A DNA stretch of 64,000 nt, taken from positions 372,001 through 436,000 of the forward strand of contig JAFKFL010000008.1 in NCBI GenBank assembly GCA_017308235.1, written 5' to 3'. Origin of the DNA: Alphaproteobacteria bacterium (GTDB lineage Bacteria > Pseudomonadota > Alphaproteobacteria > Reyranellales > Reyranellaceae). How positions within the stretch are numbered: position 1 is the first letter of the stretch; every line of letters begins with the position of its first letter. The translations under genes and the position numbers were made by a program. Under the pieces are notes generated by a model. The model had not been told where the DNA came from and searched no databases. It was given only the letters and a program-made list of their open reading frames with translations. Shown one piece after another: positions 9,845 through 18,395 of the stretch.

Positions 9845-11365
9845 ATGCCTGTCGAGTCAGTAACCGTGCCGGCGAGGGTTCCGGCACGGTTGGTCATGCA
9901 AGGCATCTCCAAGTCGTTCGGCGGCGTTGCGGCCCTGCGCGACGTCGACTTCACGCTGCGGCCGGGTGAGATCCACGGGCTGGTTGGCGAGAATGGCGCG
10001 GGCAAGTCGACGCTGATGAAGATCATCGCCGGCGTTCACACGCAGTATCAGGGCCGCATGACGATCGAGGGGCACGACGTGCACTTCCGCTCCGCGCGCG
10101 ATGCTCTCGCCGCCGGGATCGGCATGGTGCACCAGGAACTCAGCATCGTTCCCGACCTGACGGTCGCCGAGAATGTCTACCTCGGCAAGCAGCCGACGCG
10201 CGGCGGCGTGGTCGATTGGCGGGCCATGTTCGCAGGCGCTCGCGAGCACCTGGCGAGCCTCGGCATCGACGTCGATCCGCGTGCCCGCATGGGGTCGCTG
10301 GCAATCGGTCTGCAGCAATTGATCGAACTCGCGCGTGTGTTGTTTTCCGGTGCCCGTATCGTGATCCTCGACGAGCCGACATCGGCCCTGTCACCGCCGG
10401 AGGTGCACCGCCTGTTCGAGGTGCTGCGCGGCGTCCGGGAGAGCGGCCGTAGCATCGTCTTCATCTCGCATTTTCTCGACGACATCCTGGCGATTTCCGA
10501 CACGGTCACGATCTTCCGCAACGGCCGACGCATCGTCACCGAAGCCGCAGCCGGCATCGACAAGGGTTGGGTCATCGAGCGCATGATCGGCCGCGGTCAC
10601 GAAGACCTCGAGGGGAGCTATACCGGCGACGTGACACTGCACAGCAAGCCTGCTGCGCCTGTCGTGCTTGCGCTGTACGGCCTCGGCCTGCGCCGAGCCT
10701 TCGCCGATGTCTCGCTCGAGGTGAGAGCAGGCGAAGTGCTGGGCGTCTATGGCTTCATGGGGTGTGGCCAGATCGAGCTTGCGCGCGCGATGTTCGGCAA
10801 GGTGCGGCCGACAGAGGGACGCCTGGAGATGGAAGGCAGGCCGCTGCGGCTGCGCAACACGGCCGCCGCGCGCCGTGCCGGCGTCGCCTTCGTGCCCGAG
10901 AGTCGCCGCTCCATGCTGTTCTACGGCGAGCCGATCTATAAGAACATGTCGATCAGTGTCCTGGACCGGATCGGTCGGCTATGGCTCAGGCCGGCGCGGG
11001 AAAGGGATATTGCGCGCCGCCATGCCGAGTCGTTGTCGATCCGGCCATCACGGGTCGAGACGCTGCTGCAGAGCTTGTCCGGTGGCAACCAGCAGAAAGT
11101 GGCACTAGCGAAGTGGCTGACGTGGCCACCGAAGGTGTTGGTGCTGAGCGAACCGACGCGGGGTATGGACGTTGGTGCCAAGGAGGACGTCGTCCGGATC
11201 ATCCGCGGCCTGCGCGAGCAGGGGCTGGGCATCGTCGTGATGTCGACCGAACCCGAGACGGTATTGTCGCTTGCTGATCGGATCGTGGTGATGCGGAAGG
11301 GTCAGATCGTTCGCGAGTTCGCCGGGGAGGCGGTCAGCAAGGACCGTCTGCTGGAAGCTGCATGA
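9845..11365 (+). CDS. Sugar-type ABC importer, double ATPase subunit
   Basis: This 506-residue protein has two ABC domains in tandem, as in RbsA/XylG/MglA. Domain 1 has Walker A GENGAGKST (K54), a degenerate signature LAIGLQQ and Walker B ILDEPTSAL. Domain 2 has the naturally degenerate Walker A of this family (GFMGCGQIEL), a full LSGGNQQK signature and a Walker B read as VLSEPTRGMD. There S435 replaces the usual Asp while E436 is kept. It energises import by the receptor and permease on either side. The three genes are tightly spaced and almost certainly co-transcribed. Confidence 0.93.
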   Translation: MPVESVTVPARVPARLVMQGISKSFGGVAALRDVDFTLRPGEIHGLVGENGAGKSTLMKIIAGVHTQYQGRMTIEGHDVHFRSARDALAAGIGMVHQELSIVPDLTVAENVYLGKQPTRGGVVDWRAMFAGAREHLASLGIDVDPRARMGSLAIGLQQLIELARVLFSGARIVILDEPTSALSPPEVHRLFEVLRGVRESGRSIVFISHFLDDILAISDTVTIFRNGRRIVTEAAAGIDKGWVIERMIGRGHEDLEGSYTGDVTLHSKPAAPVVLALYGLGLRRAFADVSLEVRAGEVLGVYGFMGCGQIELARAMFGKVRPTEGRLEMEGRPLRLRNTAAARRAGVAFVPESRRSMLFYGEPIYKNMSISVLDRIGRLWLRPARERDIARRHAESLSIRPSRVETLLQSLSGGNQQKVALAKWLTWPPKVLVLSEPTRGMDVGAKEDVVRIIRGLREQGLGIVVMSTEPETVLSLADRIVVMRKGQIVREFAGEAVSKDRLLEAA

Positions 11366-11392
11366 TGGAGGCGACATGAAAAGGGCTGGGGC

Positions 11393-12424
11393 ATGACGAC
11401 GTCGTCCGACGTCAAGGCGGAGCCAAAATCGGGATCGCGGCTGGGCTCGTTCCTACGCGGCCAGATGCGCAACATCGCGCCATTCGCGACCCTGATCGTG
11501 CTGCTGGTCTTCTTCGGTGTCGCGAGCCCGTCCTTCGCCACGCTCGACAATGCCGCCAATATCCTGGTGCAGATCTCCGTCGCGGGCGTGATCGCGGTCG
11601 GGCTGACCTTCGTCATCCTGTGCGCAGAGATCGATCTCTCGGTCGCGGCGATCGCCAACGCGACCGGGATCGTCGTCGCCTACTTCACGCTCCAGGAATC
11701 CTACGTGAACATCGCCAACGTGCCGCTGCCGGCCGTGGCGGCCATCGTGCTTGCGCTCCTGTCGTGCGCCTTCCTGGGCCTCGTCAACGCCGTCGGCCTC
11801 ACTGTGGTCGGCATCCCATCCTTCATCATGACGCTGGCCATGATGCAGATCGGCGCCGGCATCTGCGCCCTGCTGGTCCGTGGCCAGATCGCTTATGCGG
11901 TCCCCGGCTTCGTGGCAGCGATGGGGGCGGGCTCCATCGAGGGCATCCCCTGGATCATTATCGTACTGGCCGTCTTCCTGATCGTGGGGCACGTGGTGCT
12001 GACCTACACGCGGTTCGGGCGCTACGTCTACATGGTGGGCGGCAATCGCGAGGCCGCTGAGTATTCGGGCGTGAACGTCAAGCTGGTCCTGGGCGCCGTC
12101 ATGGTGATCTCGGCCGTGTGCTCCGGCGTCGCCGGCATGCTGGGGGTGGCGCATTTCGGCAGCGCGCAGCAAAACGAATTCGATGGCTATCTGCTGGACG
12201 CCATTGCCGCGGTCGTCGTGGGAGGCACCAGCCTGTTCGGGGGCCGCGGCGGTATCGGCAACACGATCATCGGGCTCTTGATCCTCGGCGTGCTGAACAA
12301 CGGCCTCGACCACGTCGAGATCGACAGCTTCCTCAAGATTCTGATCCGCGGCCTGATCCTGCTCGGCGCCTTGATTATCAATGTCTACGTACAGGCAGTG
12401 CGGGAGAATGAACGCACGGGATGA
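11393..12424 (+). CDS. Sugar-type ABC importer, permease
   Basis: This 343-residue integral membrane protein is of the RbsC/XylH permease class (BPD_transp_2), with about eight to ten hydrophobic segments. The family patterns are visible: ICAEIDLSVAAIANATG near residue 75 and GGTSLFGGRGGIGNTIIGLLIL (split here as GGTSLFGGRGG and IGNTIIGL) near residue 280. It forms the inner-membrane channel and pairs with the double ATPase directly upstream, 27 bases away. The N-terminal residues before the first helix are charged and cytoplasmic. No terminator hairpin follows; the next 60 bases are AT-rich promoter-like sequence for the next gene. Confidence 0.93.
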   Translation: MTTSSDVKAEPKSGSRLGSFLRGQMRNIAPFATLIVLLVFFGVASPSFATLDNAANILVQISVAGVIAVGLTFVILCAEIDLSVAAIANATGIVVAYFTLQESYVNIANVPLPAVAAIVLALLSCAFLGLVNAVGLTVVGIPSFIMTLAMMQIGAGICALLVRGQIAYAVPGFVAAMGAGSIEGIPWIIIVLAVFLIVGHVVLTYTRFGRYVYMVGGNREAAEYSGVNVKLVLGAVMVISAVCSGVAGMLGVAHFGSAQQNEFDGYLLDAIAAVVVGGTSLFGGRGGIGNTIIGLLILGVLNNGLDHVEIDSFLKILIRGLILLGALIINVYVQAVRENERTG

Positions 12425-12428
12425 CGAA

Positions 12429-12467
12429 TTGACGTTTCAAATAAAAATAATATAATCAGTATATTAT
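12429..12467 (+). promoter_or_regulatory. Near-consensus sigma70-type promoter with overlapping inverted repeat
   Basis: TTGACG (12429-12434) and TATAAT (12451-12456) are spaced by 16 bases in an AT-rich patch unlike the rest of the window. A perfect 8-base inverted repeat ATAATATA-atcag-TATATTAT (12447-12467) covers the -10 region and the expected transcription start. It could be a repressor site or simply reflect AT richness. The downstream gene starts at 12489 after AAAGG (12479-12483). Confidence 0.65.
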
Positions 12468-12488
12468 GAGTAATTCTTAAAGGCATTT

Positions 12489-13067
12489 ATGAAGTCATTT
12501 CAGCGCTGGTGGCGGCTTTTGCCAGCTGCAATAGGCCTGCCGCTGCTGACCGGCGCCTGCGGAGGGCCGCTGGCCACTACGGCCGTAAGCTACGGTGGCG
12601 ACGGCGTCTCGCTTGTCGAGACCAACAAGACGGCGACCGACCACCTCCTATCGATGGTCTCGAAGCGAGACTGCGCGATGTGGCGGATGTTCCGTAACCA
12701 ACATGTCTGCCGAGAGCGCGACGGCGATCACGATCCCTACGATGTGAGCTACCAGGAACCGTTCCGTCAGGCGGGCGAGGGAGGCGTCGAATATTCGCCC
12801 CCAGCCCACGCTGCAGCAGACGCGCCGCCGGCAAGCTGGGATGCCAAAGCCTATGACCGACCCGGCGCGGACGCGTCACCACCGGCGCCGATGACAGCGA
12901 CCAGCAGCTCCATACCGGCGCCTGTCACCAAGACAGACACCCCGGCGACGCCGCCCGTCGTAGCGTCCCCGCCGCCGGCGCGAAAAGCCGCCGTCAAACA
13001 CGTGTCGGCCAAGCGAAAGCGCCTCAAGAAGAAGCACGCACCAGGTCGGGCGGCGACTGGCCTCTGA
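12489..13067 (+). CDS. Conserved hypothetical lipoprotein
   Basis: This 192-residue protein has a lipoprotein signal: a positively charged start, a hydrophobic core and T-G-A-C with C24 as the lipidation site. Residues 30-80 form the conserved core, including a YGGDGVSLVETNKTATDH-type stretch and a cysteine pair C62 and C74 in DCAMWRMFRNQHVC. Residues about 95-165 are Ala/Pro/Ser-rich and the tail is very basic (about 168-185), possibly contacting an anionic surface. I recall similar DCAMWR-containing lipoproteins in alphaproteobacteria, but no function is known. The promoter and ribosome site directly upstream are unusually good. The 3' end overlaps the convergent dehydrogenase gene by 44 bases. 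Confidence 0.75.
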   Translation: MKSFQRWWRLLPAAIGLPLLTGACGGPLATTAVSYGGDGVSLVETNKTATDHLLSMVSKRDCAMWRMFRNQHVCRERDGDHDPYDVSYQEPFRQAGEGGVEYSPPAHAAADAPPASWDAKAYDRPGADASPPAPMTATSSSIPAPVTKTDTPATPPVVASPPPARKAAVKHVSAKRKRLKKKHAPGRAATGL

Positions 13068-14004
13068 GCAGATAGGCCTCGAGATTGTCGAGCGCCTTGA
13101 AGCCCATCGCGTTGCGAGTTTCGACCGTCGCCGATCCCATGTGGGGCAGCAGGAAGGCGTTCTCGAGCCCGTAGTAACCCTGATGGATCTTGGGCTCGCC
13201 GTCGAATACGTCGATCCCGGCTGAGGCGAGGTGTCCGCTCTTGAGCGCCGCGATCAGCGCCTCGTCGTCGACCACGCCGCCGCGCGCCGTATTGACCACG
13301 ACGGCGCCTTTGGGCAGCCGGGCAATACGCTCGGCATTGACCCACTTGCGGGTTGTCGCCGTCATCGGCGCATTGATCGACAGGAAGTCGCAATGCGGCA
13401 GCATGGCGTCGGGATCGGCATGAAAGACGGCGCCTTTCTCCAACTCGGGGGCCAGCCGGCTGCGGTTGCTGTAGTGGATGGTCATACGGAAAGCGCGGGC
13501 CCGGTCAGCCATCGCCTGGCCGATACGGCCCATGCCGAGGATGCCCAGCCGTTTGCCGGTGACATGCACGCCCATGAGCTGCGTCGGGCTCCAGCCCACC
13601 CAATGATGGGTGCGCAGCATCGCAGCACCCTCGTGCGCCCGCCGCGCCGCGCCCAAGAGGCACAGCATGGCGATATCCGCCGTCGCGTCGGTGAGGACAT
13701 CAGGCGTGTTGCTGACGAGGATCTTGCGCTTGGTGGCCGCCGCCACATCGACATGCTCGTAGCCGACGGAGAAGGTCGCGATCATTTTTACGGAGGCGGG
13801 CAAGGCGCCGACCGTTTGCGCGTTCAGCGGATCGCCGGCCGCGCACATGATGGCATCGCAGCCTTCGCTCGCTTTGATGAGAGCCGGACCATCAAACAGC
13901 CGGTCCTCGGGGTTCAAAACGGCATCGAAATGGGTCGCCAACCTGGATTCGACGTCGGGTGGAAAATGCCGCGTCGCCAGCACACGAGGTTTGCGGGTAG
14001 TCAT
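13024..14004 (-). CDS. D-2-hydroxyacid dehydrogenase (glycerate/glyoxylate reductase type)
   Basis: This 326-residue NAD(P)-dependent enzyme interconverts 2-oxoacids and D-2-hydroxyacids. The Rossmann motif GILGMGRIGQ is near residue 155. The catalytic Arg lies in VNTARGGVVD near 235, the Glu in the DVFDGEP segment near 265, and the histidine in LPHMGSAT near 285. The ATG at 14004 (MTTRKPRV) is preceded by GGGAGGATATGG, a good ribosome site, so I rejected the 50-residue N-terminal extension of the longer frame. The substrate is probably glyoxylate or hydroxypyruvate, but this cannot be settled from sequence. Confidence 0.92.
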   Translation of the reverse strand: MTTRKPRVLATRHFPPDVESRLATHFDAVLNPEDRLFDGPALIKASEGCDAIMCAAGDPLNAQTVGALPASVKMIATFSVGYEHVDVAAATKRKILVSNTPDVLTDATADIAMLCLLGAARRAHEGAAMLRTHHWVGWSPTQLMGVHVTGKRLGILGMGRIGQAMADRARAFRMTIHYSNRSRLAPELEKGAVFHADPDAMLPHCDFLSINAPMTATTRKWVNAERIARLPKGAVVVNTARGGVVDDEALIAALKSGHLASAGIDVFDGEPKIHQGYYGLENAFLLPHMGSATVETRNAMGFKALDNLEAYLLRGQSPPDLVRASS

Positions 14005-14118
14005 CGACCATATCCTCCCTGTGCAGCCCTGCCGCAGCCGATCATTCTGGAAATCCGAGCGCATGGATATTACGCTTGCCCGCCCGGCTACAAGGCCTAG
14101 CCCCCGCTCAAGCGCCAG

Positions 14119-15117
14119 TTGACCACGTATAGTTTTCGCTGTCCTCGCATCCAAACTGCGGTCTTGATTGCCGCCGTGAGCCTATGGCTCGGCCTGGGCC
14201 TGTGGATAAACGTCGCTGCCTTTGCACAGCCGGCGCCACAGCCGCCGCCGGCCCAGCCCGCTCAGCCACCGCAACAACCCGCGCCGGCGCCGACCGAGCC
14301 GCCTCAGGCGGCGCGACCCGATGCCGGGCAACCGCAACCGCCCCCGCATCCGATTCCCGATTTGCCGGCTGACTCGGTGCTGGTTCCCAATCGGGCCACT
14401 TATGAAATGAAGCTCGCGGTCGCCCGGCCCAACAGCGGGATCGTCGAGGTCAAAGGCAATATGGTGCTGGAGACGGTCGATTCCTGCGATGGCTGGGAGA
14501 TTCGCCAGCGCATCAAGCTCACCTTCCTGCGCAGCGACGGCGAGGAGTTCGAGACCGATTCAAGTTTCACCAGCTACGAATCCAAGGACGGGCTTCAGCT
14601 GCGGTTCAGCGTGCGCAACGTCCAGAACGACGAGGTGGAGGAGGAGCTCCGCGGCCGGGCAGACCTCGATTCGCTGGGGGGCAAGGGGCGGGCAAGCTTC
14701 ACCTTGCCCGAGGTGCGCAGCTTCGAATTGCCGGCCGGAACCCTTTTCCCTACCACGCACCTTCTGCTTGTCCTTAAGCACGCGCGTGAAGGCGACAAAT
14801 CCATCTCCTACAAGGTTTTCGACGGTGCTCGCCTCGACGGCGCCTTCCAGGTCAATGCGGTCATCAACCGGCCCCCGCGTCCCAAGCCCGGGACACCAGC
14901 GATACGCGGCGACATCAGCCTGGTGCGCAACCAGCCGGCCTGGGGCGTGCGGTTCGCTTTTTTCGCCAATGGCGATCAAGGAGCCCAGCCCGAATACGAG
15001 CTGGCGCTCGATCTCCTGGGCAATGGCATCGCGCGCTCGATGCTGCTCGACTATGGCGACTTCGCCGTCGATGCTTATCTCGTGCAAATCCAAGCCCTGC
15101 CGAGGCCAAAATGTTGA
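14119..15117 (+). CDS. EipB-family (DUF1849) periplasmic protein, copy 1
   Basis: The protein has 332 residues. A hydrophobic segment at 14-35 ends in AFA-Q, a likely signal peptide. Residues 37-80 are a Pro/Gln/Ala-rich linker, followed by the DUF1849 domain (about 88-332) with beta-rich repeats and LPAGTLFPTTH near residue 210. Two cysteines, C123 and the last residue C332, are 209 apart; this equals the spacing of the disulfide described for Brucella EipB (C69-C278). The family acts in cell-envelope integrity in alphaproteobacteria. The TTG start at 14119 has no clear ribosome site, so the first residues are uncertain. The stop overlaps the start of a second copy by 7 bases. Confidence 0.82.
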   Translation: MTTYSFRCPRIQTAVLIAAVSLWLGLGLWINVAAFAQPAPQPPPAQPAQPPQQPAPAPTEPPQAARPDAGQPQPPPHPIPDLPADSVLVPNRATYEMKLAVARPNSGIVEVKGNMVLETVDSCDGWEIRQRIKLTFLRSDGEEFETDSSFTSYESKDGLQLRFSVRNVQNDEVEEELRGRADLDSLGGKGRASFTLPEVRSFELPAGTLFPTTHLLLVLKHAREGDKSISYKVFDGARLDGAFQVNAVINRPPRPKPGTPAIRGDISLVRNQPAWGVRFAFFANGDQGAQPEYELALDLLGNGIARSMLLDYGDFAVDAYLVQIQALPRPKC

Positions 15118-15929
15118 TCATCCGTTGGAAGCTCTTCACTGCCGTCCTTGCCGCAGGGATCACGTCGGGGAGCGTGTCGGCGAACGCGCAGGACTTGCAG
15201 CCGCATCGTGCAGCCTATGACGTGACGATGCTCGATCACGGCAAGCCGGGCGCCGGTGCCCCAGGCAGCTACGCCTTCGAGCTCAAATTGACGTGCGAAG
15301 GCTATGTCATGAACCAGCGCTTGCGTCTGGAGATGGAAGGCCGGCAAACCGCGGTCGTGACTGAGGAGCTTTCGCAGATGACCGAAAGCCGCGATGGACG
15401 GAAGCTGCACTTCGAGCATCGCTCGAGTGCCAACGGGCGCCAGACCAACCTGGTTCGTGGCGACGCAACGATAGGCGAAGACGGCCGCGGCGAGGCGCGC
15501 TTCAGCGACCCGGAGGGCCGGTCGGTCGCGCTGCCTGCGGGCACGTTGTTCCCCATGGCTCTGACGCGCGCGACGATCAAGCGTGCTCTTGCCCACGACA
15601 CCGGTTTCGACGCCCTGTTCTTCTTTGGCGAGAAACCCAAGCCGCCGCAGTCAGTGAACGTCGTGATCGGCAAGGTGCCCAAGCGCCTGGCGGATATCAC
15701 GGTCACCGGCGAAGGCGCATCGCTCATCAAGGGCCGTTCCCGCGTCTACTATCGCGGCGCCTTTTTCGATACCGATTCCAAGAAGGGGGGCGAGATGCCC
15801 GTCTTCGAGATGAGCAGCCTGACGCTCGACAACGGCATCGAGCTCTACAGTACCCACGAAGAAGGAGATGGCGGCATCGAGTATCGCATCTCGCGGCTTG
15901 AAGTGCTGCCCAAGCCCAACTGCAACTAG
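15111..15929 (+). CDS. eipB: EipB-family (DUF1849) periplasmic protein, copy 2
   Basis: This 272-residue exported protein has a signal peptide ending A-N-A-Q (about residue 27) and a full DUF1849 domain that begins immediately (LQPHRAAYDV), without the proline linker of copy 1. LPAGTLFPMALT near residue 143 is nearly identical to the same motif in copy 1. The cysteine pair C62 and C271 again has a spacing of 209, supporting a conserved disulfide. Length and architecture are closest to Brucella EipB (about 280 residues). ATG overlaps the stop of copy 1 (ATGTTGA), so translation is probably coupled. The pair looks like an old tandem duplication because outside the key motifs the sequences differ widely. 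Confidence 0.87.
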   Translation: MLIIRWKLFTAVLAAGITSGSVSANAQDLQPHRAAYDVTMLDHGKPGAGAPGSYAFELKLTCEGYVMNQRLRLEMEGRQTAVVTEELSQMTESRDGRKLHFEHRSSANGRQTNLVRGDATIGEDGRGEARFSDPEGRSVALPAGTLFPMALTRATIKRALAHDTGFDALFFFGEKPKPPQSVNVVIGKVPKRLADITVTGEGASLIKGRSRVYYRGAFFDTDSKKGGEMPVFEMSSLTLDNGIELYSTHEEGDGGIEYRISRLEVLPKPNCN

Positions 15930-15996
15930 CCAGGCCGCCGTCGCCAGCCCATTGTTGGGCCGTTTCTCCACGCCGACCGTCGAGGAGATAGCGTAC

Positions 15997-17472
15997 GTGA
16001 CGCCCGACAACATCAGCCAGCATAGCTTGACGCCGGAGCAGGCGGTCGACCGCCTGGAGCAGCTTCATGCCGAGGCATGCCGGGCGCTGCGCGATGCCCT
16101 CGCGCGTTTCACCACGTCAGGAATCGCTCCGACGCCAGAGGAGAGATCGCGGTTCTGCTACCCCGAACTGCGCGTCGACTGGCGACCGTCGGGGACGGTG
16201 CGTTTCACGCGCCGCGCTTGGGCAAAATTCCAGGTGCCAGGTCTCTACGCAACGACAGTCACCCAGCCCGCATTCTTCCGCCGCTATCTGCTCGAGCAAT
16301 TACGGCCGCTGGTCGCAGAGTTTGACGCCACGATCGAAGTGGGGGTCAGCGAGCAGGAAATTCCTTATCCATTCGTCACCGAGGCGGGTGACGAATTCAT
16401 CCACGGCGACCTTTCCGTTTCCGAACTCGCACATCATTTCCCAGCAGCCCTGCTGGCCAGCGTCGGCGATGAGGTGGCCGACGGCACCTGGACTTTCGAA
16501 GCAGGCCAGCCGCGTCCGCTTGCCCTTTTCGATGCCATTAGGGTCGACTTTTCGTTGCTCCGGCTGACCCACTACACGGGTACCGATTGGCGCACGATCC
16601 AGCCGTGGATCCTTTTCACCAACTACCAGCGCTACGTCGACCAGTTCCTGGCGTGGGCGATGGAGGAGCTGCGCAAGCCGAACGGGCCCTACTGCGAGCT
16701 CGTGTTGCCCGGGAGCACGGTCGTGCGCCGAGGCGACGCGACGGCGGATGTCACCGCCGCAGTTTCAGCCGCGCCCTGGCCTCGCTTCCAGATGCCGGCC
16801 TATAGCATCAGGCGGTCCGACGATCGCGGCGGCATCACGATCTGCAACATCGGTGTCGGTCCCTCCAATGCCAAGAACGTGACCGATCATCTCGCTGTGT
16901 TGCGTCCCCACTGCTGGTTGATGATCGGCCACTGCGGCGGCCTGCGGCAGTCGCAGACGATCGGCGACTATGTGCTGGCCCATGCTTACATGCGGCGTGA
17001 CCGCATCCTCGACGATCTCGTGCCGCCGGAAGTGCCGGTGCCGGCGCTGGCCGAGGTCCAGATGGCCCTGCAAGAGGCGGCGGCGCGCGTGACCGGCGAG
17101 CGCGGCGATGCGTTGAAGCGGCGCCTGCGCACCGGCACCGTCGTGAGCTACGACGACCGCAACTGGGAGCTCAGGTGGTCGCAGGAGCGGCAGCGCATCA
17201 GCAACGGCCGCGCCATTGCCGTCGATATGGAAAGCGCCACGCTTGCCACGCAGGGCTATCGGCTGCGTGTTCCCTACGGCACGCTGCTGTGCGTGTCGGA
17301 CAAACCTCTGCATGGCGAGATCAAACTGCCGGGCGCGGCCACGCGCTTCTATCAACGGGCGGTCGGCGAGCATCTGCAGATCGGCCTGGAAGCGATCGAC
17401 CTGCTGCGCAGCGAGCTTGCCTCGCTGCATTCGCGCAAGCTCCGCAGCTTCGACGAGCCGCCGTTCAGATGA
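15997..17472 (+). CDS. amn: AMP nucleosidase
   Basis: This 491-residue protein (E. coli Amn has about 484) cleaves AMP to adenine and ribose-5-phosphate. It has the Amn-specific N-terminal domain (about 1-180) and a C-terminal nucleoside-phosphorylase fold containing NIGVGPSNAKNVTDHL near residue 285 and AVDMESATLATQGYR near residue 410, with the DMES pattern of the active site. The GTG at 15997 is preceded by CGAGGAGA with good spacing; the longer frame would run back into eipB. It probably helps control the adenylate pool. No operon partner is obvious: it follows eipB after 67 bases and converges with the ROK gene. Confidence 0.93.
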   Translation: MTPDNISQHSLTPEQAVDRLEQLHAEACRALRDALARFTTSGIAPTPEERSRFCYPELRVDWRPSGTVRFTRRAWAKFQVPGLYATTVTQPAFFRRYLLEQLRPLVAEFDATIEVGVSEQEIPYPFVTEAGDEFIHGDLSVSELAHHFPAALLASVGDEVADGTWTFEAGQPRPLALFDAIRVDFSLLRLTHYTGTDWRTIQPWILFTNYQRYVDQFLAWAMEELRKPNGPYCELVLPGSTVVRRGDATADVTAAVSAAPWPRFQMPAYSIRRSDDRGGITICNIGVGPSNAKNVTDHLAVLRPHCWLMIGHCGGLRQSQTIGDYVLAHAYMRRDRILDDLVPPEVPVPALAEVQMALQEAAARVTGERGDALKRRLRTGTVVSYDDRNWELRWSQERQRISNGRAIAVDMESATLATQGYRLRVPYGTLLCVSDKPLHGEIKLPGAATRFYQRAVGEHLQIGLEAIDLLRSELASLHSRKLRSFDEPPFR

Positions 17473-17483
17473 GGCGGAAGACG

Positions 17484-18386
17484 TTACGTGGGCCACAGCC
17501 AGGCTGCACCACGGACGCCGCTTGAATCGCCGTAGCGTGGCGGCAACAGCCTGGTCGCGATGAATTCTGCTTCGGAGAAGACGTAGCGCTTCCAGAGCTC
17601 AGGCACGCGTTTATAGAGCACGGCCATCTTCGACAGTCCGCCTCCCAGCACGATCGCGTGCGGGTCGAGGATGTTGACGATGACCGACAGCGCGCGCGCC
17701 AGCCGGTCGCAGTAGGCTTCCATATGAGCCGTCGCTGCGGCATCGCCCTGAAGGGCGGCGTCGGCAATGTCGGTCGCCCGCATCTGACGGCTGGTGCGTT
17801 GCGCAAACTGGTCCTGCAGGCGGGGGCCACTGAGCCATGTCTCGATGCAGCCCATGCGGCCGCAATAGCATTGCGGGCCCGGGCGCTCGTCGTCGCAGGG
17901 CAGGGGCAGCGGCGTATGGCCCCATTCGCCGGCGATCGCCTGCGCCCCGGTGACGATCTGTCGGTCGATGACGATGCCGCCGCCCACACCGGTGCCCAGG
18001 ATGACGCCGAAGACGATGCCGCAGCCTGTGGCGGCGCCATCCGATGCCTCGGAGATGGCAAAGCAGTTGGCATCGTTGGCCAGGCGTATCTCGCGGTCCA
18101 GGGTGCGCTCGAGGTCGACTTTCAAGGGCCGGCCGTTCAGTCGGGTCGAGTTGGCATTCTTGATGAGGCCCGTTGCCGGCGATACAGCGCCAGGATGGGC
18201 GATGCCGACGGTGCAGCGTGTGCCCACGCGAAGCTCCAGCTCGGCCACCAGGTCGGCGATCGCCTTGACGTCTTCTTCGTAGGAGGTCGCCGGCGTGGGC
18301 ACCCGCAGACGCGCCTTCTCTGCGCCCGCGTCGTCGATGACGAGTCCCTCGATTTTGGTGCCGCCGAGATCAATGCCAAGTCGCAT
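17484..18386 (-). CDS. ROK-family sugar kinase (fructokinase-like)
   Basis: This 300-residue kinase belongs to the ROK branch of the actin-like ATPase fold. The phosphate loop is GIDLGGTKIEG at residues 4-14, and the sugar-binding region is near N-D-A-N-C (about 110). GTGVGGGIV is near 131, and the ROK zinc signature is GEWGH followed by CYCGRMGCIE near 155-180. It phosphorylates a hexose with ATP; overall it resembles Mak-type fructokinases, but N-acetylglucosamine or glucose remain possible. It lies 9 bases downstream of the patatin gene on the same strand, so the two are likely co-transcribed, although no shared pathway is evident. Confidence 0.9.
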   Translation of the reverse strand: MRLGIDLGGTKIEGLVIDDAGAEKARLRVPTPATSYEEDVKAIADLVAELELRVGTRCTVGIAHPGAVSPATGLIKNANSTRLNGRPLKVDLERTLDREIRLANDANCFAISEASDGAATGCGIVFGVILGTGVGGGIVIDRQIVTGAQAIAGEWGHTPLPLPCDDERPGPQCYCGRMGCIETWLSGPRLQDQFAQRTSRQMRATDIADAALQGDAAATAHMEAYCDRLARALSVIVNILDPHAIVLGGGLSKMAVLYKRVPELWKRYVFSEAEFIATRLLPPRYGDSSGVRGAAWLWPT

Positions 18387-18395
18387 GGTGTCAGT

